Shown here one piece after another: positions 35,073 to 42,970 of a stretch of 42,970 nt of DNA (the first letter of the stretch is position 1; each line of letters opens with the position of its first letter). This DNA is from DASRJW01 sp035649435 (GTDB lineage: Bacteria > Krumholzibacteriota > Krumholzibacteriia > G020349025): NCBI GenBank assembly GCA_035649435.1, contig DASRJO010000152.1, positions 1 to 42,970 on the forward strand. The letters are read 5' to 3'. Both the position numbers and the translations under genes were made by a program. A model generated the notes under the pieces. That model saw only the letters and a list, made by a program, of their open reading frames with translations. It was not told the origin of the DNA and searched no databases.

Positions 35073-36266
35073 TTGGATCCGTGTTTGAGCATCCGCATCG
35101 CCGGCGATCGCTACGAAGGCTTCGTCGTCGTCGACAGCCTCGTCGGTGACACGAGCGCCGGGGGCGTGCGGATCTACGACGATCTCGAGCTGGCCGAGAT
35201 CGGCGACTTGGCGCGTGAGATGAGTCTCAAGTACGCCTTGTTTCGCCTGCCACGCGGCGGCGCGAAAGCCGGCCTGCGCCTCGCGCCCGGTTTATCGGGA
35301 GAAGAACGCTTGCACGCTCTGCGCGACTTCGGCCGCAAGCTGGGCCCGATCGTGCGCAATGGGATTTACAACCCCGGCATGGACATGAACTGCGGTCCGG
35401 ACGAGCTGCGCGCCATCTATGCCGGCGCCGGCATCCCCCTGGGTCCCGTCACGGATACATCGTGGTTCACTGCGCTCGGAGTCTTCCACGCACTCGAAGC
35501 ATGTGCCGCGGCTCTCGGCCGCGAGCAGGGCCGTGTCACCGTCGCCGTCGAAGGTTTCGGCAGCGTGGCGAGACATCTTGCCGCACGCCTGCCCGACCGC
35601 TATCGCATCGTCGCTTTGTCCACCGTGGCCGGAGCGGTCCGGCATCCCACCGGCTTCGAACCCCAGCGCGTGATGGCGCAGCGCGACGCGCACGGGGATG
35701 ATCTGGTGACCCAGTTGGACGGCGAGTCCATCGACCTGAGCGCCGTGTTCGCGGCTCCCGTCGACATCCTGATCCCAGCCGCGCGCACGCGCAGCCTCAC
35801 GGCGGAACTAGCGGGAACGGTCGCGGCGCGCGCCGTCGTGCCGATCGCCAACGCTCCGTATGGAGATGGTGCGGTGGATGTGCTGCACGCGCGTGGCATC
35901 GTCTGTCTACCGGGTTACGTCGTCAATGTGGGGGGAGTGCTCGCCTCGTCGCTGTACGACCAGGGAGTGCCGCGACCCGCGATCGAAAAGCTGTTCGCCA
36001 CCCGTTACCGCGATGTGGTGGCGCAGCTCGTGCACGTGGCCGCGAGCCGCAGGCTCCCGGTCACCGTCCTGGCGCAGGAGCTCGCCACACGAACGATCGC
36101 GGCGCGGGCAACGTTTCGCCCGCGCTCCCTTCCGGAGCGCATCTACGAGCGCTTCCTGCGCCATCGATTGCCGCGTCGTTGGCGCGGCGCACAGGCAAGG
36201 CGGCGCTGCGTGCGTGCGTTCGATGACTTGCGCGTTTCGATCGACGCCGCCGGACGGAACGCATGA
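35073..36266 (+). CDS. Glu/Leu/Phe/Val-type amino acid dehydrogenase
   Basis: 397 residues. I read a TTG start at 35073, 9 bases after AGGAGG; the nearby ATG at 35065 is out of frame. The N-terminal catalytic domain has 'LFRLPRGGAKAGLRL' with the catalytic-type Lys and 'YNPGMDMNCGPDELRAIY' with the Asp. The NAD(P) domain has 'VEGFGSVARHLAARL', and the C-terminal part 'LPGYVVNVGGVLASSLYDQG' is typical of this family. Members deaminate an amino acid to a 2-oxo acid or run in reverse. The family is not usually found with polysaccharide genes, but here it is the first gene of an operon whose next four genes are cell-envelope enzymes. It may act on a surface-polymer amino acid or be a catabolic passenger. 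Confidence 0.82.
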   Translation: MDPCLSIRIAGDRYEGFVVVDSLVGDTSAGGVRIYDDLELAEIGDLAREMSLKYALFRLPRGGAKAGLRLAPGLSGEERLHALRDFGRKLGPIVRNGIYNPGMDMNCGPDELRAIYAGAGIPLGPVTDTSWFTALGVFHALEACAAALGREQGRVTVAVEGFGSVARHLAARLPDRYRIVALSTVAGAVRHPTGFEPQRVMAQRDAHGDDLVTQLDGESIDLSAVFAAPVDILIPAARTRSLTAELAGTVAARAVVPIANAPYGDGAVDVLHARGIVCLPGYVVNVGGVLASSLYDQGVPRPAIEKLFATRYRDVVAQLVHVAASRRLPVTVLAQELATRTIAARATFRPRSLPERIYERFLRHRLPRRWRGAQARRRCVRAFDDLRVSIDAAGRNA

Positions 36267-37258
36267 ATGTGATGCACGACAAGCTGCGCGTCGAAGTGGC
36301 ACGGTCCGTCCCGGAGACGGAATGGCAACGTCGGGTCGAACAGTGTGGCGGCAATGCGTTGCACCTGTCCGCGCCGCATCGTGCCGAGCAAGATCCCCGC
36401 GACCAGCGCTTCCTCATCTTCACCCGCGATCAGGAGATCGTGGCGTGCGCCATCGCCTTCGAACGGCGGCGCCGTCTTTGGGGGCGGGTGCCGCAAGGCC
36501 CGCCGACCTTATGGATGCCGACGGCCCCGGCAATGCTGGATGGCGGCTTGGCGCCGCATGTGCTCGATGCGCTCGTCACCCATGCACGGCAGAGTGGCTG
36601 TGCGCGTCTCGTCATCCAACCCGCGTCGAGCGAGCATCTCGATCGGCACGATCTCTTGGCCCGGCATACGACGGCGGCCTTGGTCGAATTCGTCCTCGAC
36701 TTGCGCCGCCCCTTCGCGGACATCCTGGCCGGGATGCACAAGTACCATCGCAAGAACATGCGGCGCGCCGAAGCACGCGGTCTGGTGGTCACGGAAGACA
36801 CGAGCCTCGACGGTCTGCTGCGCTTGCGGCAAATGCAGGCCGTATCGGCCCAGCGAGCCAGCGAAAAGGAGCACGGCTTCAGCGTGCGTGACGAGGCCTA
36901 TTTCAAACAGCTCTTCGCCCACGTGTATGCGGCCGGTCTGGGTCAGGTGCTCTTCGCTCACCTGGGGGACAAGCCGCTCGCGGCGCTGGCATTCTTGACC
37001 ACGGCGGGCCGCGCACTCACGGTGCGATCGGGTTCGCTGCCGGAGGGGTACGACACTTACGCGATGTATCTGCTGCATCATGAATTGATTCGTTCCTTGC
37101 TGGCACGTGGTGTCGTCGAGCTCAATCTGGGCGGCGTGCCGGCGGCCGCGTCCGATCCCAAGCATCCGCAGTTCGGCTTGTACGAGTTCAAGCAGGGTTT
37201 CGGCGGCCGCGCGGTGACGCGCCTCGCGGTCGACATGCCCCTGGGGGCGGCGTCGTGA
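36263..37258 (+). CDS. FemAB/GNAT-like acyl- or aminoacyltransferase
   Basis: 331 residues. The fold of two GNAT-like halves fits FemAB-type enzymes, which attach amino acids or other groups to peptidoglycan precursors, or the related polysaccharide-cluster acyltransferases. Visible signs are 'ILAGMHKYHRKNMRRAEARGL' in pieces (a basic loop), 'LRQMQAVSAQRASEKEHGF', 'LAALAFLTTAGRALTVRSGS' and the final 'GLYEFKQGFGGRAVTRL', a highly typical ending. Its ATG overlaps the previous stop by 4 bases, so translation is coupled. It may attach an amino acid, and an amino-acid dehydrogenase just upstream makes that suggestive. Substrate unknown. Confidence 0.8.
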   Translation: MNVMHDKLRVEVARSVPETEWQRRVEQCGGNALHLSAPHRAEQDPRDQRFLIFTRDQEIVACAIAFERRRRLWGRVPQGPPTLWMPTAPAMLDGGLAPHVLDALVTHARQSGCARLVIQPASSEHLDRHDLLARHTTAALVEFVLDLRRPFADILAGMHKYHRKNMRRAEARGLVVTEDTSLDGLLRLRQMQAVSAQRASEKEHGFSVRDEAYFKQLFAHVYAAGLGQVLFAHLGDKPLAALAFLTTAGRALTVRSGSLPEGYDTYAMYLLHHELIRSLLARGVVELNLGGVPAAASDPKHPQFGLYEFKQGFGGRAVTRLAVDMPLGAAS

Positions 37259-38391
37259 TCTTGCAACGTCTGAGCGAGCGAGTGCGCGAGCGGCGCCGCA
37301 GCCCGGCAGCGGAGCCAGCGACGCATGCGGCCGAAGCGGTGGCCTGGGTGCATCGGGCTCAGGACGCCAACGGCGATGGCGGTGTCAGCCACAGCTATCT
37401 CATCGGCAAGGGATGGATGCGGTCGTATCCGGAGACGACGGGATACATCATCCCGACGTTGCTCAATTGGAGCGCGACGACGGCCGATGACGAGTCACGC
37501 CGCCGGGCATTGGAGATGGCGCGCTGGGAGATGACAATCCAGCTCGCCGGCGGCGCCATTCCCAATTTGACGGACGGGCAACCGACGGTGTTCGATACGG
37601 GCCAAGTTCTCTTCGGCTGGATGAGCGCGCACGCGGCGAACGGTGAAGCGGAGTTCATGCATGCGGCCTGCCGTGCAGCCGATTGGTTGATCCAAGCGCA
37701 AGACGGATCTGGGGTGTGGCGACACGCCTCCGATTCGGGCGGCGCGGGGCGCGTCTACAATGTGTGCGTCTCTTGGGCGCTGGTGGAGCTCGCGCGCCGC
37801 TCGGGCGAGGCGCGCTACCGGGATGCGTGCCGTGCGTTTCTGGACTGGACGCTGACGCAAGAGCGCGAACAGGGTTGGTTCGATCGCAACTGTCTGACCG
37901 ACGACACTGCACCCCTGCTGCACACCATCGCCTACACCGCACGCGGTCAGCTTGAGTGTGGCGTGCTCCTCGATGATCCGGCGCTGATCGCGGCGGCCGC
38001 GCGCACGTCGGTTGCGCTCGCAGCGCTCGTGGAGCCAGGCGGGCGCATGTCCGGGCGTTTCGCGCGCGGCTGGCGGCCGGCCGTATCTTGGGCCTGCCTC
38101 ACCGGCATGGCGCAGATGTCCATCGTCTGGCGCCGGCTGCAAGAAATCCCGGCCGCGTTGCCGGCGACGGAAAGCGAAGCGTGTCTGGCGGCGTCGAAGC
38201 GCGTCAACGAGTTCCTGTGTAGCCGGCAGGATCGCTCGAGCAAGAACCCGGGGCTGCGCGGAGGGATCCGCGGTTCCTACCCGGTGGACGGGGCCTATGG
38301 ACGTTATCGAGTGCTCAATTGGGCCACCAAGTATTTCATCGATGCCATGATGTACACGTTGCCGCAGCGGTCGATGCCGTTTCCGTACTGA
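37255..38391 (+). CDS. Alpha/alpha-toroid protein, prenyltransferase/squalene-cyclase-like
   Basis: 378 residues from a GTG that overlaps the previous stop (GTGA). Its helical repeats ('AVAWVHRAQDANGDGGVS', 'AADWLIQAQDGSGVWRH') have the QW-like and Asp-rich turns of alpha/alpha-toroid proteins: squalene-hopene cyclases, prenyltransferase beta subunits and some glycosidases or epimerases. It lacks the full 600-residue length of a hopene cyclase and a clear DxDD motif, so it is not one. It ends in '...MPFPY'. In polysaccharide operons such proteins may be lyases, hydrolases or epimerases. No signal peptide is visible, so it probably acts in the cytoplasm. Confidence 0.65.
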   Translation: MILQRLSERVRERRRSPAAEPATHAAEAVAWVHRAQDANGDGGVSHSYLIGKGWMRSYPETTGYIIPTLLNWSATTADDESRRRALEMARWEMTIQLAGGAIPNLTDGQPTVFDTGQVLFGWMSAHAANGEAEFMHAACRAADWLIQAQDGSGVWRHASDSGGAGRVYNVCVSWALVELARRSGEARYRDACRAFLDWTLTQEREQGWFDRNCLTDDTAPLLHTIAYTARGQLECGVLLDDPALIAAAARTSVALAALVEPGGRMSGRFARGWRPAVSWACLTGMAQMSIVWRRLQEIPAALPATESEACLAASKRVNEFLCSRQDRSSKNPGLRGGIRGSYPVDGAYGRYRVLNWATKYFIDAMMYTLPQRSMPFPY

Positions 38392-38451
38392 GTCGAGTGG
38401 ATGGATCCGCATGGCGGAGCGGTCGAAGCGGCGAACCATGGAGCGCAGCCG

Positions 38452-39588
38452 ATGACAGCAAAACGCAAGATCCTGGCGATCTTCGGCACGCGCCCCGAGG
38501 TCATCAAGATGGGGCCGGTGCTCACGGCTTTGCGCGCCGATGGTGCCTTCGACGTCGTGACGCTCGCTACCGCCCAGCATCGCGAGATGCTCGACGACAT
38601 GTTGCGCGTCTTCGGCATCGTGCCCGATCACGATCTGGATGTCATGACCGCCGATCAAAGGGTCGTCGACGTGACGGCGAAGTGTCTCTTGGGCATCGAT
38701 GCGGTGCTGCGGCAGGAATCGCCGGATCTGGCGCTGGTGCAAGGCGACACCACGACGGTGCTGGCGGCGTCGCTCGCCTGTCACTACAACCGGATTCTCG
38801 TCGGCCACGTAGAGGCAGGCCTGCGCACGGCCGACAAGTACGCGCCGTTCCCGGAAGAAATGAACCGGCGTGTCGCCGGTGTGTTGGCCGATCTGCACTT
38901 CGCGCCCACGGCGAAGGCACGGGAGAATCTACGGCGCGAGGGCGTGCCCGAATCCGCAATCCATGTCACCGGCAACACCGTCGTGGATGCGGTGCTCCGC
39001 ATCGCAGCCACCCCAGTCGATCCGACAGACACGCAGCTCGCCCAAATCCTGCAATTCACCGACACGATCGGCCGACTGCTCCTGGTGACCGCCCACCGGC
39101 GTGAGAGCTTCGGTGCGCCGTTGCGCGCCGTGTGCGAGGCGCTGGCCGCGATCGTGGAGGCGCATCCGGACACGGGAATCGTCTTCCCGGTGCATCCGAA
39201 TCCGAACGTGCGCGAGGCCGTGCACGAAATCCTCGGCGACCGGCCGCGTGTGCTCCTGGTGCAACCTCTCGACTACGTGCAGTTCGTGCACGTCATGCAG
39301 CGCGCGACGTTGATCCTCACCGATTCGGGCGGAGTGCAGGAGGAAGCGCCGTCGCTCGGCAAGCCGGTGTTGGTGTTGCGTGACAAGACCGAGCGGCCCG
39401 AAGGGGTCGAAGCCGGTGTTGCGGAGATCGTCGGCACCGATCCGGTGCGCATTCGCGCCGCAGCCGACCGGCTGCTCGCATCACCGCGAAGCCATGAGGT
39501 GGAGGTGCGCCGGCACAATCCATACGGAGATGGCCGTGCGGCCGGGCGCATCGTGGACGCGATTCGAGCCGCCTTGAAGGTCATGTGA
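38452..39588 (+). CDS. wecB: UDP-N-acetylglucosamine 2-epimerase (non-hydrolysing)
   Basis: 378 residues, the family's usual size. It interconverts UDP-GlcNAc and UDP-ManNAc for surface polysaccharide synthesis. Landmarks: 'ILAIFGTRPEVIKMGPVL', 'LVQGDTTTVLAASLACHYN', 'GHVEAGLRTADKYAPFPEEMNR', 'VTAHRRESFG', 'ILTDSGGVQEEAPSLGKPVLVLR'. The start is the ATG at 38452, preceded by GGAGC; a 17-residue extension from 38401 is possible but unlike the family. It is followed by a GT4 enzyme whose start overlaps its stop. UDP-ManNAc, or a sugar made from it, is therefore likely in the polymer. Confidence 0.93.
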   Translation: MTAKRKILAIFGTRPEVIKMGPVLTALRADGAFDVVTLATAQHREMLDDMLRVFGIVPDHDLDVMTADQRVVDVTAKCLLGIDAVLRQESPDLALVQGDTTTVLAASLACHYNRILVGHVEAGLRTADKYAPFPEEMNRRVAGVLADLHFAPTAKARENLRREGVPESAIHVTGNTVVDAVLRIAATPVDPTDTQLAQILQFTDTIGRLLLVTAHRRESFGAPLRAVCEALAAIVEAHPDTGIVFPVHPNPNVREAVHEILGDRPRVLLVQPLDYVQFVHVMQRATLILTDSGGVQEEAPSLGKPVLVLRDKTERPEGVEAGVAEIVGTDPVRIRAAADRLLASPRSHEVEVRRHNPYGDGRAAGRIVDAIRAALKVM

Positions 39589-40859
39589 TGCGCGTACTCG
39601 CCATCTTGTACTGCTATCCACCGCTCCTCGTCCCCGCCGCGATCTGTTACCTCAAGCTCGTGCTCGGCCTGCGCCAAAAGGGCGTGGACGTGGAGATCCT
39701 GACCATCACCCCCGAATCGTTCAGTGCCCCGGGAGGTGTGGTGCTGCGCGACACGGAGCTCGCGCGCGTGGCGCCGGCCGATGTCGTCGAACATCGATTC
39801 ACCTCGCCCGAAACCTCCCTGGGCGTGCGCGCGCTCAAGCGCTTCGACCGCCGGCGGCGCGTCGTCTATCGCTGGCTCGAGCCGAAGAAGCGCGAGTGGT
39901 TGTGGCCGGCGGCGCGCTTCCTGCGCCGCCAGGATCTACGCCGCTTCGACGTCATCCTGAGCTGCTCGCAACCGCATGCGAACCACCTCCTCGGTATGGA
40001 TCTGCAACGGCGCACCGGGCTGCCTTGGGTGGCGTACTTCAGCGATCCATGGTCGGACAATCCCTACGCCATGTTCGCTTCGGAGAATGCGGCACGGCAC
40101 AACCGTAAGCTGGAGGACCGCGTCCTGGCCTCGGCGGATCGCGTGCTGTTCACGTCGGACGAGATGCGGAAACTGGTGCTCGCGAGACACCCGGTGCTCG
40201 AAGAGCGCAAGACGGGTGTCTTGCCACATGCATTCGTGCCCGAGTGGTACGGGCCCGAGACGCAGCTGGCGGGCAATGGCAAGCACGTGCGCATGCTGCA
40301 CACCGGGCACTTCTACGGCCCGCGCACGCCGGCACCGCTCTTCGAGGCGCTGGCGCGCCTACGGGCTCGAAAGGACCTGGCGCACGAGCTAGTGCTCACT
40401 TCGTACGGCACGATGCCCGACGAACACATCGAGCGCGCCCGCAAGTTGGGCTTGGAGCAGACGTTGCGACTCGAAGCCACCGTGCCGTATCTCGAATCGC
40501 TGGCCCTCATGCGCGCCCACGACATCCTGTTGCTCGTGGACGCGAAGCTGAGCCACTGGTCGGAGAGCGTGTTCTTGCCGTCCAAGCTGGTGGATTACCT
40601 CGGTGCGGGCAAACCCGTCGTCGCCATCACGCCGCGTGAAGGGGCGTCGGCGCGCGTGGTGCGCGAAACGGGCGGAACCGTTTGCGATATCGAGGATCCG
40701 GCAGGCATCGATCGCGCCCTGGCGGCGATCGTGACTGCTCCCGCCGCCGTGGAGCGCCCGTGCGCAACGGCGGTGCAGGAATATGCCCTTTCCCATGTCG
40801 CCGGTCGTTTCGTCGGCATGCTCGATGACTTGATCCGGGAACGGTGCGATTCCAGGTGA
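39588..40859 (+). CDS. Glycosyltransferase family 4
   Basis: 423 residues. The ATG at 39588 overlaps the stop of the epimerase (TGATG); a GTG at 39585 would add one residue. GT-B fold: N-terminal 'MRVLAILYCYPPLLVPAAI', 'DVILSCSQPHANHLLGMDL', 'PWVAYFSDPWSDNPYA'; C-terminal 'HVRMLHTGHFYGPRTPAPLFEAL' and 'SESVFLPSKLVDYLGAGKPVVAI', a donor-site Glu-rich stretch with 'GASARVVRETGGTVCD'. It resembles WcaC/ExoW-style polymer glycosyltransferases and may transfer ManNAc or a product of it. It is the last gene of the operon, before a terminator at 40885. Confidence 0.87.
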   Translation: MRVLAILYCYPPLLVPAAICYLKLVLGLRQKGVDVEILTITPESFSAPGGVVLRDTELARVAPADVVEHRFTSPETSLGVRALKRFDRRRRVVYRWLEPKKREWLWPAARFLRRQDLRRFDVILSCSQPHANHLLGMDLQRRTGLPWVAYFSDPWSDNPYAMFASENAARHNRKLEDRVLASADRVLFTSDEMRKLVLARHPVLEERKTGVLPHAFVPEWYGPETQLAGNGKHVRMLHTGHFYGPRTPAPLFEALARLRARKDLAHELVLTSYGTMPDEHIERARKLGLEQTLRLEATVPYLESLALMRAHDILLLVDAKLSHWSESVFLPSKLVDYLGAGKPVVAITPREGASARVVRETGGTVCDIEDPAGIDRALAAIVTAPAAVERPCATAVQEYALSHVAGRFVGMLDDLIRERCDSR

Positions 40860-40884
40860 GGCCGAAGCGGAAGTTCTGCGGATA

Positions 40885-40907
40885 GCGCGATCGCCGCGCC
40901 ATTTTTT
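40885..40907 (+). terminator. Intrinsic terminator of the polysaccharide operon
   Basis: GCGCG (40885-40889) and CGCGC (40895-40899) form a short stem, followed after two bases by six T's (40902-40907), 26 bases after the last stop codon. It is one of the few hairpins here with a T-run. Confidence 0.6.
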
Positions 40908-41053
40908 CTCGCCGTCGCCGACTTTCTCTGGCATCCCTCGGAGGGTCGAAGTTATCATGCCCCGTAGCCTGCGTCTCCGGCTCGCCCGACGAGGTTCCCT
41001 CTGACGGTCGACACCGTGACGCCGCCCGTCCCCAGGATCGAGGTTTTCTTCGC

Positions 41054-42970
41054 ATGCTGCCCCGAGCCGCGTCCATCCGCGCGGTGTTGCCGATCTTTCT
41101 CCTCGTCGTTGCGGCCATGGACACCGCGGCAGCGCCATTGAGACATGCATTGCTGTGGTACTCGAACACGCAGAGCCAGCAGATCTTGCAGACCGCGGTC
41201 GGACGTTACGAAGCCGGCATCACCGGCAAGAACGACTCTGGTGACGCACAACGGTTGCAGATCAAGGCGCTCGACCCTGCCTTCCGTTGGTATGTGTACA
41301 ACTCCGGGACCGACAACTACGTGTCAGGGCCCACGGGGACCCCGGAGCACGACCTGCTGGTGTCGTTGGCGGCGAGCCGGGGCTGGGACGTGGAGGAAGC
41401 GTACCTTCACTACTGGGACGACACGCAGGTGATCATCGAAGACGAAACCTTGCTGATTCCGGGTTGGGGTGGCGGCACCGCCACGAATCCGGCGCAGGCA
41501 CGGATCCCGGTCTATTACAGCAACTTGAGCCGGCGGATCACGAATTTTTCGACCCCGCGCGCGGCGCAGCTGCACCGCGAGGTGATCGTGCGTCTGGCGT
41601 TCGAGACGCCATTCGATGGCTCGAGCGTCTATCCTGATGGCCTCTTCATGGATAATTCGACCGCCGAGATCTTCAACTATGGGACGATCCTGAGCGGCGG
41701 CCACGTGCGCGAGGCCTCCGATCACGCGCTGCTCGGGAGCTTCGATTTCGCCGATTGGCATTGGAATGCGAACTATGGCCCGTTCTTGACCACGCTGAAG
41801 GACACGTTGCAGGCGGCGTCGAACTGGGCGGGGGATGGACGACGCAAGTACTTGATGCTGAACGTGGCGAACATCTGGGACGACGGTTACGTCAACCGCG
41901 ATGCAGCGGACGTGCTGTTCATGGAGTTTCAGTACAACCCGGTGCGGAGCTTCGGGGTGGATATGGTGGACGAGGCGTACCGGCGCGACACGCTGGCGGC
42001 GTCGGCGGGGATCGCGTGCTTCTACTCGGCGACGATGACACGGACGGTATCGGGTCACGTGGGCGAGTACAGCTACGCGGAGACGCTTCTGGGGAACCTG
42101 ACTTGGTATCTGATGACGCGGACGCCGGGCACTTTGTTCTACGAGATGGGGACGAGTGCGCCGAGCGCGGCGGGTTGGGACACGCTGACGTGGCGCGGGT
42201 GCATCGACGTGGCGAACGAAGAGCTGGGCGTCGTGGCCAGTGCGCCATACACGCTGGCGAGTGGCACGGATCCGTTGGGGAACGCGTACGTAGTGAAGGC
42301 ACGCAATTACGAGCGTGGTCTGGTGGTGCTGCGCAACCGCGGCGACTGGGACGAAGGCATCGAGCCGCAGTCGGCGGTGACGGTGCAGCTGCCGCGATCG
42401 CTGACGGTAGTGAGCCCGGAGGGCGTGACGTCACCGACTTTCGTCAACAGCCTGTCGATCCGGAGCGGGCAAGGGTATTTGCTGCTGGATCACACGGTGG
42501 CGGTGGAGCTGGAAGACTTCGAGGTGGGCTGGTTGCCCGGCGGCGGCGCGGCGTTACGCTGGGTGGTGCGCGAGTCGAGCAGCGATCACGTCGGGTTCCA
42601 TGTGTACCGCGGCGATGCGCGCGGTCCGCAAGAGCGGCTGACCACGTCGGTGCTGCAAGGTTGGCGTGAATACGAGTGGGTGGACCCATCGGCTCCTGAG
42701 TCTGGCGCGCGCTACTGGCTGGCGGAGCAGACGACGTCGGGTTCGGTGCAATGGTACGGACCGGTGGAGCTCATGGGCTTGCCTGCGGTGCAGGTGTACT
42801 TGGATGGCGGTGAGCCGAGCCCGTTTCGTGAGCAGACGACGATCCGGTTCGGCTTGGAGCGCGGCGGACGAGCGGATCTGCGCGTGTACGACGTGCGCGG
42901 CCGGGAGGTGCGGCGGTTGTACTCGGGCGAGGCGGACGGTCGCAGCCACGCGGTGGTGTGGTCGGGCGAG
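41054..42970 (+). CDS. Secreted glycosidase-like protein with FlgD-like C-terminus, 3' cut by window
   Basis: 639 codons are visible, the frame remaining open to the last base. The ATG at 41054 has GAGG 10 bases upstream and is followed by a signal peptide ending near 'DTAAAP'. Residues 30-430 resemble a TIM-barrel glycosidase: 'ALLWYSNTQSQQI', 'YPDGLFMDNSTAEIF', 'KYLMLNVANIWDDGYV', 'FMEFQYNPVRSFGVDMVDE'. The Asp of 'LFMDN' and the Glu of 'FMEF' are possible catalytic residues. A C-terminal part, from about residue 505, repeats the module pair of the DUF2341 protein ('VRESSSDHVGFHVYRGDA', 'YWLAEQTTSG', 'EPSPFREQTTIRFGLE', 'LRVYDVRGREVRRLYSG'). The substrate may be the polymer made by the preceding operon. 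Codon choice shifts strongly to G-ending codons (GTG, GCG, ACG) towards its 3' half. Confidence 0.68.
   Translation, partial: MLPRAASIRAVLPIFLLVVAAMDTAAAPLRHALLWYSNTQSQQILQTAVGRYEAGITGKNDSGDAQRLQIKALDPAFRWYVYNSGTDNYVSGPTGTPEHDLLVSLAASRGWDVEEAYLHYWDDTQVIIEDETLLIPGWGGGTATNPAQARIPVYYSNLSRRITNFSTPRAAQLHREVIVRLAFETPFDGSSVYPDGLFMDNSTAEIFNYGTILSGGHVREASDHALLGSFDFADWHWNANYGPFLTTLKDTLQAASNWAGDGRRKYLMLNVANIWDDGYVNRDAADVLFMEFQYNPVRSFGVDMVDEAYRRDTLAASAGIACFYSATMTRTVSGHVGEYSYAETLLGNLTWYLMTRTPGTLFYEMGTSAPSAAGWDTLTWRGCIDVANEELGVVASAPYTLASGTDPLGNAYVVKARNYERGLVVLRNRGDWDEGIEPQSAVTVQLPRSLTVVSPEGVTSPTFVNSLSIRSGQGYLLLDHTVAVELEDFEVGWLPGGGAALRWVVRESSSDHVGFHVYRGDARGPQERLTTSVLQGWREYEWVDPSAPESGARYWLAEQTTSGSVQWYGPVELMGLPAVQVYLDGGEPSPFREQTTIRFGLERGGRADLRVYDVRGREVRRLYSGEADGRSHAVVWSGE

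Noticed and set aside
40957..41004. 15-codon Arg/Leu-rich open frame (ATG at 40957) with GGAGGG upstream, before the glycosidase-like gene
   Set aside because: Could be a leader peptide, but the spacing of 11 bases and the lack of any other sign leave it unsupported.

Overview
The window is about 43 kb of GC-rich bacterial DNA, densely coding, with 29 protein genes supported (one cut at each window edge). I saw no rRNA, tRNA, CRISPR array, transposase or phage gene. Three secreted proteins end in FlgD-like Ig modules (or an incomplete one at the window edge), there is a PEP-CTERM protein, and GTG/TTG starts are frequent. Together these suggest an uncultured Gram-negative-type lineage of the FCB or Candidatus Eisenbacteria kind. 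That placement is inference from domain habits, not from a marker gene.

Layout. 1-4213 (+): the end of a GT4 glycosyltransferase, a small outer-membrane-type beta protein, an HtrA-like protease without a signal peptide, and a B12-binding radical SAM enzyme. 4292-6425 (-): glutamate dehydrogenase (gdhA) and, upstream of it, a NarL-type response regulator. 6603-10718 (+): a membrane fatty-acid desaturase, then a large protein joining receiver-like domains to a PEP-synthase/PPDK ATP-grasp domain. 10812-12242 (-): glutamine synthetase with a good sigma70-type promoter. 12443-17587 (-): a three-gene operon related to the activator/dehydratase proteins of the 2-hydroxyacyl-CoA dehydratase family, which are often single large fused proteins elsewhere. 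Its promoter carries a 24-bp palindrome in the -35/-10 spacer. 17909-22646 (-): an MFS transporter, aconitase and a TetR regulator in a close-packed operon just upstream of that palindrome.

22861-27147 (+): a secreted zinc metalloprotease and a lipoprotein phosphatase, directly abutting. 27533-31268: a CYTH-domain protein (-), signal peptidase II lspA (+), a six-blade NHL propeller protein with a FlgD-like tail (-), and a PEP-CTERM protein (-). The PEP-CTERM gene is preceded by a well-matched sigma54 promoter and a 33-bp dyad. 31431-33032 (-): a polysaccharide flippase. 33268-34986 (+): a secreted DUF2341/LamG protein with its own sigma70-type promoter. 35073-40859 (+): a mostly overlapping five-gene operon of a Glu/Leu/Phe/Val-type dehydrogenase, a FemAB/GNAT-like acyltransferase, an alpha/alpha-toroid protein, UDP-GlcNAc 2-epimerase and a GT4 glycosyltransferase, closed by a terminator. 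41054-42970 (+, cut): a secreted glycosidase-like protein with the same C-terminal module as the DUF2341 protein.

Themes: envelope and exopolysaccharide construction (glycosyltransferases, flippase, epimerase, FemAB-like enzyme, PEP-CTERM protein), nitrogen assimilation (gdhA, glnA), central carbon metabolism (aconitase, PPDK-like protein), and a probably TetR-controlled CoA-dehydratase-type system. The least described parts are that dehydratase-like operon with its operator, the sigma54/dyad-controlled PEP-CTERM gene, and the amino-acid dehydrogenase embedded in a polysaccharide operon.
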